Source: Fimenecus sp045543095
GTDB taxonomy: Bacteria; Bacillota; Clostridia; Oscillospirales; Acutalibacteraceae
Direction: 5' to 3'
DNA: 64,000 nucleotides
NCBI GenBank assembly: GCA_045543095.1
Contig: JAZQMC010000017.1
Coordinates: 31,179-95,178 of the forward strand
This document shows positions 52,109-60,762 of the stretch, one piece after another; positions within the stretch are counted from its first letter, which is position 1; every line of letters starts with the position of its first letter. The notes under the pieces are model-generated. The model saw nothing but the letters and a program-made list of their open reading frames with translations, did not search any database and was not told the origin of the DNA. A program made the position numbers and the translations under genes.

Positions 52109-53479
52109 TTATTTATTTAAATTCTGTACTCTCTTTACTTGACTGAGTACATTCTGTGGTGCTGGTCCGCCGAGAGATGTACGGTCATTTACGCATTTAT
52201 CAAGATTGATAGCATCATAAACACCCTCATCGAAAATGTCGCAAACTGCTTTATATTCTTCTAATGGTAATGTTTCAAGTGTAAGACCTTTTTTGATGCA
52301 GAGTGCAACCAATTCACCTGTTGCTTTGTATGCATCACGGAAAGGAAGACCTTTACCCACAAGATAGTCAGCACAGTCAGTTGCATTTATAAAACCGCCT
52401 GCCGCAGCTTTTCGCATATTTTCAGGGATTGCAGTCATAGTGTCAAGCATAGGGATGAATGCAGTAAGGCACATTTTAACTGTATCAAATGCATCAAAAA
52501 TCGCTTCTTTATCCTCTTGCATATCCTTGTTATATGCAAGTGGCAAGCCTTTCATCATTGTAAGAAGTGTTGTCAAATCACCGAACACACGGCCTGATTT
52601 ACCACGAATTAACTCTGTAATATCAGGGTTCTTTTTCTGTGGCATAATTGATGAGCCTGTTGAAAAAGCATCATCAAGTTCAACGAATTTGAATTCCCAT
52701 GAACACCAAAGTACGATTTCTTCTGAAAAACGTGAAAGGTGAACCATAATAATTGAAATTACAGATGCCAGTTCCATACAGAAATCACGGTCGGAAACAC
52801 AGTCAAGTGAGTTCTGCATAGCACCGTTGAACCCGAGTGTTTTTGCTGTCATTTCACGGTCTGTGTTATATGTTGTTCCCGCCAATGCACAAGCACCAAG
52901 TGGAGAATAGTTCATTCTGTCAGTTGCTTGCTGTAATCTTTCTTTGTCACGGAGAAGCATTTCTGCATAAGCCATTAAGTGATGGCCGAATGTGATAGGC
53001 TGTGCGCGTTGAAGATGAGTATAGCCCGGCATTACTGCACTTGCATATTGTTCTGCCTTCTTGCAAAGGACATCTACAAGTTCTGTAAGTTGGTTGTAAA
53101 GAGCGTCACATTCGTGGCGGAGATAAAGCCTTATGTCAACTGCAACCTGGTCGTTACGGCTTCTTGCTGTATGTAATCTTTTACCTGCCGAGCCGATACG
53201 AGATGTCAATTCACCCTCAACAAATGTATGAATGTCCTCTGCATTTGGGTCAATTTCTAATTCTCCACTCTCAATTTCTGATTTGATAGCATTAAGTCCG
53301 TCAGTAATCTGTGCAAGGTCCTCCGCAGAAATAATTCCCTGTGCACAAAGCATTGCTGCATGAGCAAGACTACCGTCAATATCTTCCTTGTACATACGGC
53401 TGTCAAATTTTATTGAAGAGTTAAAATCATTTGTTTTAGGGTCGATTTCTTTTGAAAATCTGCCTTTCCAGAGTTGCAT
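52109..53479 (-). CDS. argH: Argininosuccinate lyase
   Basis: Splits argininosuccinate to arginine and fumarate. The 456-residue product opens with LWKGRFSKEIDP, includes TARSRNDQVAVD and the superfamily signature GSSIMPQKKNP (catalytic-loop serine at about 282). Length is typical. It lies downstream of argG after a 160-base gap containing a palindromic element. Confidence 0.96.
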   Translation of the reverse strand: MQLWKGRFSKEIDPKTNDFNSSIKFDSRMYKEDIDGSLAHAAMLCAQGIISAEDLAQITDGLNAIKSEIESGELEIDPNAEDIHTFVEGELTSRIGSAGKRLHTARSRNDQVAVDIRLYLRHECDALYNQLTELVDVLCKKAEQYASAVMPGYTHLQRAQPITFGHHLMAYAEMLLRDKERLQQATDRMNYSPLGACALAGTTYNTDREMTAKTLGFNGAMQNSLDCVSDRDFCMELASVISIIMVHLSRFSEEIVLWCSWEFKFVELDDAFSTGSSIMPQKKNPDITELIRGKSGRVFGDLTTLLTMMKGLPLAYNKDMQEDKEAIFDAFDTVKMCLTAFIPMLDTMTAIPENMRKAAAGGFINATDCADYLVGKGLPFRDAYKATGELVALCIKKGLTLETLPLEEYKAVCDIFDEGVYDAINLDKCVNDRTSLGGPAPQNVLSQVKRVQNLNK

Positions 53480-53549
53480 AATTATTCTCCTATATTAGCA
53501 CAATACGACAAAGACTTTTTCTGCCCTTGTCGTTGTTTTGTTAAACCAT

Positions 53550-53626
53550 TGTAGGGGACGTCGACTCGGCGTCCCGCAACAAATCATATATTTACTAACG
53601 GGCTGCCGGGGTCGTCAGCCCCTACA
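53550..53626. repeat. Palindromic element with TGTAGGGG ends
   Basis: The ends TGTAGGGG (53550-53557) and CCCCTACA (53619-53626) are perfect inverted repeats. Inside are two sub-hairpins, GGGACG/CGTCCC and GGGCTG/CAGCCC, giving a cloverleaf-like outline. Non-coding, between argG and argH. Confidence 0.7.
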
Positions 53627-53639
53627 TTATTTATATTTC

Positions 53640-54875
53640 TTATTTATTTTCTTCACGTTGTTTATCTAACAATGCTTTCACTTTGATAGATAAGCCGAAT
53701 AAGTTAATAAATCCTGCTGAATCTTTCTGGTTGTAAGCACCACCATCATCACCGAATGATGCAACATTTTCATCATAGAGTGAATATGGAGATGTGATAC
53801 CTGCATTGATGATGTTGCCCTTATAAAGTTTAACCTTTACATCACCTGTAACTGTTTTCTGTGTTTCGTCAACGAAAGCAGAAAGAGCTTCGCGAAGTGG
53901 TGTGAACCAAAGTCCGTTATAAACAACCTCGCCGAATTTCTGTGCTACAAGCTTCTTGTAGTGCTGTGTGTCACGGTCAAGACAAATCATTTCAAGGAGT
54001 TCGTGTGCCTTGTAAAGAATTGCACCGCCGGGAGTTTCATAAACGCCACGAGATTTCATACCTACAAGACGGTTTTCAACGATGTCAAGAAGACCGATAC
54101 CGTTAGCACCACCAAGCTCATTGAGTTTTTCAACGATTTGGAGACCTTTCATCTGAACACCGTCGATAGCGGTTGGAACACCCTGTTCAAAATGAATTGT
54201 AACATAAGTTGGAACGTCAGGAGCATTTTCAGGAGAAACACTCATTTCAAGGAAGCCTTCCTTGTTGTACAATGGCTCATTTGCAGGGTCTTCAAGGTCA
54301 AGTCCTTCGTGAGATAAATGCCATACGTTCTTATCCTTTGAATAGTTTGTTTCACGATTAATTTTAAGAGGAATATTGTGTGCCTCAGCATAAGCGATTT
54401 CTTCTTCACGAGATTTAATATCCCACTCACGCCAAGGAGCAATAATTGCCATTTCAGGAGCAAAAGCTTTAAGTGTCAATTCAAAACGAACCTGGTCATT
54501 ACCCTTACCTGTACAACCGTGACAGATAGCATCTGCACCTTCTTTGATTGCGATTTCAGCAAGTCCCTTTGCAATACAAGGACGAGCGTGAGAAGTACCT
54601 AAAAGATACTGCTCATATTCTGCACCTGCTTTAAGGCAAGGCCAGATGTATTCTTCAACATATTCTTCCTTAAGGTCAAGAACATAGAGTTTTGAAGCAC
54701 CTGTTGCGATTGCCTTTTCTTCAAGACCGTCAAGTTCAGTACCCTGGCCAACGTCACCTGAAACTGCGATAACCTCACAGTTATTATAATTTTCTTTTAA
54801 CCAAGGGATGATGATTGATGTATCAAGACCACCTGAATATGCCAAAACTACCTTTTTAATATCTTTCTTTTCCAT
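53640..54875 (-). CDS. argG: Argininosuccinate synthase
   Basis: ATP-dependent joining of citrulline and aspartate. The 411-residue product has the PP-loop VVLAYSGGLDTSIII (about residues 9-23), the ARPCIAKGL and CTGKGNDQVRFEL blocks and the KSRGVYETPGG segment. First gene of the cluster, with its own promoter and an AT-rich upstream region with TGCAT dyads. GAGG ribosome site upstream. Confidence 0.96.
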   Translation of the reverse strand: MEKKDIKKVVLAYSGGLDTSIIIPWLKENYNNCEVIAVSGDVGQGTELDGLEEKAIATGASKLYVLDLKEEYVEEYIWPCLKAGAEYEQYLLGTSHARPCIAKGLAEIAIKEGADAICHGCTGKGNDQVRFELTLKAFAPEMAIIAPWREWDIKSREEEIAYAEAHNIPLKINRETNYSKDKNVWHLSHEGLDLEDPANEPLYNKEGFLEMSVSPENAPDVPTYVTIHFEQGVPTAIDGVQMKGLQIVEKLNELGGANGIGLLDIVENRLVGMKSRGVYETPGGAILYKAHELLEMICLDRDTQHYKKLVAQKFGEVVYNGLWFTPLREALSAFVDETQKTVTGDVKVKLYKGNIINAGITSPYSLYDENVASFGDDGGAYNQKDSAGFINLFGLSIKVKALLDKQREENK

Positions 54876-54931
54876 TGTATATTCCTCCGAAAAATTGAGT
54901 TATAATTTGTGCAAAATGCAGTATGGGATAT

Positions 54932-54959
54932 ATTATACACACTTTTTTTATTAAATCAA
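54932..54959 (-). promoter_or_regulatory. Promoter of argG
   Basis: On the minus strand -35 TTGATT (54954-54959), 16 bases, -10 TATAAT (54932-54937), about 55 bases before the argG start. Confidence 0.65.
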
Positions 54960-55039
54960 GTGTTTTTGCAGACTTTTTTCAATATTTTTGTATTTTTATA
55001 CACATTTTCAAGTATTTATTGAATGAATATTCGTAATTT

Positions 55040-55084
55040 ATGCATTTTGTTTACATATTTTGCATATTTTATGCATTTATGCAT
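55040..55084. promoter_or_regulatory. Cluster of TGCAT dyads upstream of argG (candidate regulator sites)
   Basis: TGCATA-TTT-TATGCA (55061-55075), ATGCAT-TT-ATGCAT (55071-55084) and a further ATGCAT (55040-55045) lie 80-150 bases upstream of the argG promoter. ArgR boxes are AT-rich dyads of about this size, but these centre on TGCAT rather than the usual TGAAT. They could instead be relatives of the AATGCNN heptad arrays. Confidence 0.35.
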
Positions 55085-55107
55085 TGTATAATGTATAAAA
55101 TATAAAA

Positions 55108-55127
55108 GGCGGGGTTAAAACCCCGCC
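55108..55127. repeat. REP-like GC-rich palindrome, copy 5
   Basis: GGCGGGGTT-AA-AACCCCGCC is a perfect 9-bp inverted repeat just past the 3' end of the membrane protein gene at 55141; on the minus strand TTTTATATTTTATA follows, so it likely acts as its terminator. Confidence 0.7.
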
Positions 55128-55140
55128 GTACCGTTTGTTA

Positions 55141-56895
55141 TTATTTTACATTGTTTACTGTAACAATCTCACCTTTTGCGTCTTTGTCAACTGTAAATGC
55201 GATTTCGTCACCAACATTAAGAATTACAATTTTTTCTGCATCTTTAACTGCAACCTTGTAATATGTTGCGTTGTCAACGAGTTTGATATAGAAATAAGTT
55301 TCGCCACCTGTGATGACACTTCTGATTTCTTCAACCTTACCTTTGATGTCAACAGTTTCAACCTTTGGTGCGTCAGGTGTTTCTTCTTCACCCATTGAGT
55401 CAACATCAACGTCCACATTAACGCCGTTCTTCTGAAGTTCTGCGGCATAGTTTTCTGTACACTCAGCAAGACTTGTTCCGACACCTACAACTGTTGACTG
55501 CTTAACGTTAACCATTGCATACATTTTAACAAGTTCACTTGAGTCTTTAAGTGCCATAAAGTATGTGGGTTCACCACTCACATTAAGAAGAAGCGGGAAT
55601 GTTGCACGGTAACCATACTGCTGAACCTTACCCTGTGCAGAAGTCTGTGCAGTATTTTCAAGAGCACCTGAAACTTGATAATAACTTGACTCTTTTGTTC
55701 TCTGATTTATAAGAACAAAACCGATAATTGACTGGTCAGAGCTTATAGATGTTACGCCTGTATACATATAAACATCATCATTGAGAGCCAGATAGTTGTA
55801 ACCCTGACTTGTAACGCGAACATTTTCCTGACCTATAATCGAGTTCCAGAAACCATTGTTGTACTTGCCATAGTAATTGTACTGTTCGTTAACAATAGTT
55901 GCTGAATAAACCTGGTCAAGCCACTGGAATTCTTCATCAGTCACAAATTTATCTGTCGGGAGCTTTGTTGTACCGTCAAGACTTGTCGATACAAGAGTTG
56001 TATCGCCATTGATTGAGTCAACAATAATAGCACCGATTACATCTGTACCGCCGAAAAGACCGATAGTTTTATCAAGCACGGGAACAATCCAGAATGGTCT
56101 GCCTGTTTCGTCAATTTCAAAAGAAGCTTCACCAAACATAAGTGACGGATATTTAAAACGGACATGACGGATAAGATATTCATTAAAATGCTCTGCCGGT
56201 GAATATTTCATACCCTCTTCGAGTCTTACTGTTTCAGCCTTTTGAGTTGTCATATCAACAATGATATATGCAGGAATACCCTCTTTTGTATTTTTGAGCC
56301 ATTTGAAAACATCACCATAATCAAGTGATTGAACACGGACGGGTGTTCCTTTATAGTTAATCTGTGTTGAATAATACTCATTCACAACAAACTGCGAAAC
56401 ATAGTCAGAAAGTTCACCGAGTGCACGAGTTGCAATCATTTTTGAAGAATCCTTATCCAAGCGAGGCACACTGTTAAAATCTATTTCAGCTACATCTTCT
56501 GTAAAATCGCCCTCTTTAACTGTGATAATTTCCGCATAATCCTTTGCACGGAAAATTGTTGCACCTGTAAGATAACCGATACCCACAACTGCCGCAAGCA
56601 CAAGAATAAGAGCTATCGGAATTTTAACCTTATTCTTTGCATATTCCATATATTCGGGGCGGAAATATGCCTTTGAAACCACACCAAAAATACCGATGTA
56701 TGCCACAAGAATGATACCGATATAAATATAAAGTTCTATTGCCTTGAAATTGAGTGCGGGGAGCATCAAATAATAAGCAACGCCCGCAACAACAAGAGTA
56801 AGTAAAAGGCTTACTATTACTCTTTTGAGCGTACTGCCCTTTGGTTCAACGCTTTTTACGTTTTTACCGCCGAAATCAACATTGATTGGGTCCAT
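55141..56895 (-). CDS. Large membrane-anchored protein of unknown function
   Basis: A 584-residue protein from the ATG at 56895 behind GAGGT. After a short cytoplasmic start it has three membrane segments (about residues 25-45, 52-75, 92-115) and then about 470 outside residues. The outer part opens with FRAKDYAEIITVKEGDF and later has blocks such as GRPFWIVPVLDKTIGLFGG and YTGVTSISSDQSIIGFVLINQRT, which look like repeated beta-rich modules. The last 70 residues (DIKGKVEEIRSVITGGETYFYIKLVD) look like a small OB-type beta-barrel. I do not recognise a named family with a known role. It stands alone between argG and nth. Confidence 0.75.
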   Translation of the reverse strand: MDPINVDFGGKNVKSVEPKGSTLKRVIVSLLLTLVVAGVAYYLMLPALNFKAIELYIYIGIILVAYIGIFGVVSKAYFRPEYMEYAKNKVKIPIALILVLAAVVGIGYLTGATIFRAKDYAEIITVKEGDFTEDVAEIDFNSVPRLDKDSSKMIATRALGELSDYVSQFVVNEYYSTQINYKGTPVRVQSLDYGDVFKWLKNTKEGIPAYIIVDMTTQKAETVRLEEGMKYSPAEHFNEYLIRHVRFKYPSLMFGEASFEIDETGRPFWIVPVLDKTIGLFGGTDVIGAIIVDSINGDTTLVSTSLDGTTKLPTDKFVTDEEFQWLDQVYSATIVNEQYNYYGKYNNGFWNSIIGQENVRVTSQGYNYLALNDDVYMYTGVTSISSDQSIIGFVLINQRTKESSYYQVSGALENTAQTSAQGKVQQYGYRATFPLLLNVSGEPTYFMALKDSSELVKMYAMVNVKQSTVVGVGTSLAECTENYAAELQKNGVNVDVDVDSMGEEETPDAPKVETVDIKGKVEEIRSVITGGETYFYIKLVDNATYYKVAVKDAEKIVILNVGDEIAFTVDKDAKGEIVTVNNVK

Positions 56896-57038
56896 AAAAA
56901 TTACCTCGTTTCCATAATATGTAAATAGTATAACATATATTGTTGTAAAAATACAATATACAAATACAATTAATAATCTTTGCCTTTTCCTCAAGGGAAG
57001 CCTTAATTAAAAAACGGGCAAGAAACCTTACCCGCAAT

Positions 57039-57668
57039 TCATTTTATAATCTTTTTACAATATTCTCTCGCACAACATTTTTCGCAATTCGCTTTTCGTG
57101 CTGTGCATACTGCTCTGCCGTGAAGCACGGCACGGTGGCAAAAATCATTACTTTCTTCAGGAGGAAGAATCTTCTTTAATTCTAACTCCACTTTTTTCGG
57201 GTCCCGTGTTTCAACCAATCCCATTCTGTTGGTAAGCCTTATTAAATGAGTATCCGCCACAACTGCGGGCTTACCGTAAACATCACCAACGATTAAATTG
57301 GCAGTTTTTCTGCCCACACCCTGCAAAGATGTCAAATCTTCAATATTATCGGGTACTACACCGCCAAAGCGGTCACGCACCCCCCTTGCCATTTCAATAA
57401 TATCACGTGCTTTGCCGTGGTAAAATCCGCAGGAATGAATAATATCTTCAATATCTTTTACATCCGCGTTCACATAATCGTCAAGGGTTCTGTATTTTTC
57501 GAAGAGTGCGGGAGTAACCATATTAACTCTCGCGTCGGTACACTGTGCAGAAAGCCTTGTTGCCACAAGCAGTTCAAAGGGATTTTCTGCCGTTAAACTG
57601 CAGATTGCGTCGGGATATTCATTTTTAAGAGCGTTTACAAGAAGTCTTGCACGTTCCTTTTTAGTCAT
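57039..57668 (-). CDS. nth: Endonuclease III (DNA glycosylase/AP lyase)
   Basis: Removes oxidised pyrimidines in base-excision repair. The 209-residue product has the helix-hairpin-helix LQGVGRKTANLI with the catalytic lysine, the catalytic aspartate in VVADTHLIRL, and a C-terminal [4Fe-4S] site spaced C-x6-C-x2-C-x5-C (from about residue 187). Length is standard. It follows the XRE regulator by 3 bases, so they form an operon. Confidence 0.95.
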   Translation of the reverse strand: MTKKERARLLVNALKNEYPDAICSLTAENPFELLVATRLSAQCTDARVNMVTPALFEKYRTLDDYVNADVKDIEDIIHSCGFYHGKARDIIEMARGVRDRFGGVVPDNIEDLTSLQGVGRKTANLIVGDVYGKPAVVADTHLIRLTNRMGLVETRDPKKVELELKKILPPEESNDFCHRAVLHGRAVCTARKANCEKCCAREYCKKIIK

Positions 57669-57671
57669 AGC

Positions 57672-57896
57672 TTACTCCGGATAATTCATATTTTTTGGCA
57701 AACCCAAAAGATAATCTGCCGACACATTGAAATACTTACAAAGAGCCTTAATGTCGCCCAATGACGGCTCAGTTGTACCGGTTTCCATAAACGAAACCTT
57801 ACGCTGAGTAATACCCAACGCATTTGCAAGGTCTTTCTGTGTTATTGTAGGAATTTTTGCACATCTTAAATATTTTAATCTTTCACTGAATTCCAT
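57672..57896 (-). CDS. XRE-family helix-turn-helix regulator
   Basis: A 74-residue DNA-binding protein made almost only of the Cro/C1-type helix-turn-helix (SERLKYLRCAKIPTITQKDLANALGITQRKVSFMETG, then IKALCKYFNVSADYLLGLPKN). It lies upstream of nth in the same operon. A perfect GTCTT-A-AAGAC palindrome at 57920-57930, just before the gene, is a possible operator. Targets are unknown. Confidence 0.88.
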   Translation of the reverse strand: MEFSERLKYLRCAKIPTITQKDLANALGITQRKVSFMETGTTEPSLGDIKALCKYFNVSADYLLGLPKNMNYPE

Positions 57897-57919
57897 TTAA
57901 TATACATCCTCATTCTATA

Positions 57920-57930
57920 GTCTTAAAGAC
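57920..57930. promoter_or_regulatory. Palindrome upstream of the XRE-nth operon
   Basis: GTCTT-A-AAGAC is a perfect 5-bp inverted repeat with a 1-base centre, about 25 bases before the XRE start and next to a TATAGA that could be a -10. A candidate autoregulatory operator. Confidence 0.4.
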
Positions 57931-58053
57931 AGTGCACTAATATTACCACAAAAAAACTTTAAATTAAAGATGTAGAATAAAAATAACTATACAAACTTTT
58001 CATTAAAACTTTGTGATTTTTTACAAAGGTTTTCGACAAATTGTTTGTTAAGG

Positions 58054-58082
58054 TTGTATTTTCTCATTTTGCGGTATATAAT
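58054..58082 (+). promoter_or_regulatory. Promoter for the flavin reductase gene
   Basis: -35 TTGTAT (58054-58059), 17 bases, -10 TATAAT (58077-58082), about 30 bases before the start. Confidence 0.65.
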
Positions 58083-58112
58083 TATGGTAGAAAAATTAAG
58101 CGAGGTATTATT

Positions 58113-58613
58113 ATGAAAAAAGAAATAAGTGTCCGAGAAATGCAAGGTAATTTCATTAAAATGTTAAGCGAAGATTGGGCATTGCTCACCGCGGGCACAA
58201 TCGACAGCTTCAACACAATGACAGTAAGCTGGGGCGGTATTGGTGAGCTTTGGAACAAAGATGTTGGTTTTGTTTTTGTCCGTCCACAAAGATACACCTA
58301 CGAATTTATTGAAAAGAATGACTATTTTTCACTTTCATTCTTTGGCGGAGAATACAAAAAAGAACTGGGGCTTTGCGGAAGCAAATCGGGAAGAGATATT
58401 GACAAAATGGCAGAAACCGGCTTTATTCCCATTGATTTAGGCAATGTAATTGATTTTGAACAGGCAAAAATCACGGTTGTAATGAAAAAACTTGCATATC
58501 AAGATATGAAACCCGACGGTTTTCTTGATGACAACATTATGAAAAACTATGCTAACAATGATTTTCACAGAATTTACGTGGGCGAAATTGTGAAAATTTT
58601 GTTGAATGACTAA
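58113..58613 (+). CDS. Flavin reductase-like, FMN-binding split-barrel protein
   Basis: A 166-residue protein starting at the ATG at 58113 behind GAGGT. It has the split-barrel FMN-binding pattern: AGTIDSFNTMTVSWGGIGELW, then FVFVRPQRYTYEFI and FSLSFFGGEYKKELGLCGSKSGRD. Relatives are flavoredoxins and small flavin reductases that pass electrons between NAD(P)H or ferredoxin and flavin. Partner unknown; it stands alone and converges on an MFS gene. Confidence 0.87.
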   Translation: MKKEISVREMQGNFIKMLSEDWALLTAGTIDSFNTMTVSWGGIGELWNKDVGFVFVRPQRYTYEFIEKNDYFSLSFFGGEYKKELGLCGSKSGRDIDKMAETGFIPIDLGNVIDFEQAKITVVMKKLAYQDMKPDGFLDDNIMKNYANNDFHRIYVGEIVKILLND

Positions 58614-58627
58614 TAAAGAAAAGCAAA

Positions 58628-58652
58628 AACTCCCTACACACCGTAGGGAGTT
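58628..58652. terminator. Bidirectional terminator between flavin reductase and MFS genes
   Basis: AACTCCCTAC (58628-58637) and GTAGGGAGTT (58643-58652) form a perfect 10-bp stem between converging genes. Confidence 0.75.
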
Positions 58653-58672
58653 AATTTTATGTCATTTGAGGG

Positions 58673-60109
58673 TTAATCCCACTCTGTACCTGTAACAGTT
58701 TCAAGGTCAATTCCTTTTGTATCGTGAGTTTTCTTAACAAGGGCATAAATTGTAACAACAAAACTCGGAACAAGAAGACAAAGTGCAACTGTACCAATGA
58801 TTCCGTCACCGAAAATAAGTGCCAGAACCATATTTGTAAGGAATCCGACAGCGTATCCTGCAAAGCCCACAACAGTCTGTGCCGCAGTTGCAGATGAACG
58901 AAGATTTGTTGGTGCAGATTCACTTGCCATCATAATGAGCACGTCGTTTGTGGAGTAGTAGCTGCCAACAAATGTACCACAGAAGAATCCGATAATTTCG
59001 GGGGTTAAGAAGTTCATTCTTGCACCCAATGCGAAGATTACAAAGGAAATAACGCAGTTTGAAGCAACGGTAATTGCCGCTGCTTTTCTGCCTTTTTTGT
59101 CGGAGATAAAGCCCATAATCACCTGTGAAAGAGCCATACCGATTGGATATAAAATGAGTGCTTGGCTAACCTCTTTAACACTTACAAGGTCCAAAAATTC
59201 TTTTGCATTTGAGCCGTAAATGCTCTGTGCGTAGCCGTGGGTGAGAATCGCCTGATAATTCATACTGCCGATAACACCGATACCCGCAAGGGCAAAGCAG
59301 ATGAATACCCAACGAAGTTGCTTGTGACTGAAACCGAATTTAAGAGCATCAATAACGCCGCCCTGTGAATCCTGTGCAGTTTTTCTAAGTTTTTCTGCTT
59401 GCAATTCTTCTTCAGTCATTTTAAGGTAACGGATACGAGAATCGATAAATGCGTCAGTTTCTCTTGCACAGAGAAGAGCAACAAGTGAAACCACAATACC
59501 TACAACGGCAGGAATAAAGTAAACATTACGCCATTCACTTGCACTTGTCATTAACCAACGGCGAAGGAAAGGCACAAGCATAACTGCCATATTGGCAAAG
59601 AATTTAACAACGGAATATGTAATCGCACGACTTTTCGCAGGGGCAGATTCCATAATATACACAACGTGCATATCGTGTGGTACAAAGAAAAGAATCATAC
59701 AAGCACCAAGGAAATACATAATCACATTTTGCGAGAGAAAAATCACAAACATTGCAAGTGCCATTCCAAATGTGTTGATTATAAGGAAAGTCTTTCTGCC
59801 GAAACGGTCAGCCAACGGTCTGTAAAGAATACCGATAATCTGGAATGGTATTGCCACAATCTGTAAAAGATTAAGAAGTGTAACGGCACTTTCGCTTTGA
59901 AAGAAGGTGTTTGCAATTTCCGTCTGCATAAGTGAGCCTATTTGAGATGCAATTTCATCAACTGCATAAATGAGTGCGATAATAAGCACAAGATACCAAA
60001 AATATGTATTACCCTTTGGTCTTGCTTTTTGTTTTTCCCAATATTTCAGTTCTTTTTCCTTGCGAAGTTGCTTTTTACGAAGCTTCTCCGGGCTCAAAAC
60101 TTTTGCCAT
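58673..60109 (-). CDS. MFS transporter with long N-terminal cytoplasmic tail
   Basis: A 478-residue transporter starting at the ATG at 60109 with AAGGGG upstream. A basic N-terminal tail of about 40 residues (KLRKKQLRKEKELKYWEKQKARPKG) precedes 12 membrane segments. The loop 2-3 motif LADRFGRKTFLII is the classic MFS signature, and GFISDKKGRKAA is its second-half echo. The general shape fits metabolite:H+ or drug transporters; no substrate can be assigned. It reads away from dpaB with its own promoter. Confidence 0.82.
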   Translation of the reverse strand: MAKVLSPEKLRKKQLRKEKELKYWEKQKARPKGNTYFWYLVLIIALIYAVDEIASQIGSLMQTEIANTFFQSESAVTLLNLLQIVAIPFQIIGILYRPLADRFGRKTFLIINTFGMALAMFVIFLSQNVIMYFLGACMILFFVPHDMHVVYIMESAPAKSRAITYSVVKFFANMAVMLVPFLRRWLMTSASEWRNVYFIPAVVGIVVSLVALLCARETDAFIDSRIRYLKMTEEELQAEKLRKTAQDSQGGVIDALKFGFSHKQLRWVFICFALAGIGVIGSMNYQAILTHGYAQSIYGSNAKEFLDLVSVKEVSQALILYPIGMALSQVIMGFISDKKGRKAAAITVASNCVISFVIFALGARMNFLTPEIIGFFCGTFVGSYYSTNDVLIMMASESAPTNLRSSATAAQTVVGFAGYAVGFLTNMVLALIFGDGIIGTVALCLLVPSFVVTIYALVKKTHDTKGIDLETVTGTEWD

Positions 60110-60133
60110 AAAAAAATCCCCTTTCATATTCTT

Positions 60134-60163
60134 ATTGTATCACAACAAAATCAGAAATGTAAA
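60134..60163 (-). promoter_or_regulatory. Promoter for the MFS gene
   Basis: On the minus strand -35 TTTACA (60158-60163), 18 bases, -10 TACAAT (60134-60139). Confidence 0.55.
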
Positions 60164-60186
60164 GGGGAAAAGCATATTATAACATT

Positions 60187-60759
60187 TTAAATGAATACCG
60201 GTTGAGGTTGTTTGTTTTCAAGCACTGATTTTACCGTTTCGGGTATCAAATCAAAATTAGCCACGATTGAATTGGGCTTTCCTAAACAATCGTCTTGCGA
60301 CATCGGTACAAAGTAAATATTTTTACTATTCATTAAAAGTCCTATGTTTTTAGCCGAAGCACCAAGAGCGTCATTAGTCGAAACGGCTATTATTACCGGC
60401 CTTGCATTTCGCAGATGAGCTTTTGCCGCAAGAGTTACCGAAGTGTCGGTTATTCCGTTTGCCATTTTGCCTATTGTATTTCCTGTGCAGGGGGCGATTA
60501 CCAGAATATCGAGCAGTTTTTTAGGCCCAATGGGCTCTGCACCGCTGATTGTATATATTATTCTTTCTTTGCAAAGAACTTCAATTTCTTCATTGAATTC
60601 TCTTGCTTTTCCGAATCTTGTATCAGTTGTATATGCTGTATGTGACATAATGGGGATTACTCTGTACCCCTCATCAACAAGTCTTTTCATTTGTGGGATT
60701 GCTTTTTTAAAGGTGCAAAATGAACCGCAAAGGGCAAATCCCACAGTTATATTTTGCAT
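60187..60759 (-). CDS. dpaB: Dipicolinate synthase subunit B
   Basis: Flavoprotein subunit (SpoVFB) of dipicolinic acid synthase, made in the mother cell late in sporulation. The 190-residue product matches the family: VGFALCGSFCTFKKAIPQM at the start, MSHTAYTTDTRFG, and the flavoprotein loop VIAPCTGNTIGKMANGITDT (about 88-107). It follows dpaA by 3 bases. Its presence is strong evidence for endospore formation in this organism or a recent ancestor. Confidence 0.95.
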   Translation of the reverse strand: MQNITVGFALCGSFCTFKKAIPQMKRLVDEGYRVIPIMSHTAYTTDTRFGKAREFNEEIEVLCKERIIYTISGAEPIGPKKLLDILVIAPCTGNTIGKMANGITDTSVTLAAKAHLRNARPVIIAVSTNDALGASAKNIGLLMNSKNIYFVPMSQDDCLGKPNSIVANFDLIPETVKSVLENKQPQPVFI

Positions 60760-60762
60760 TTT

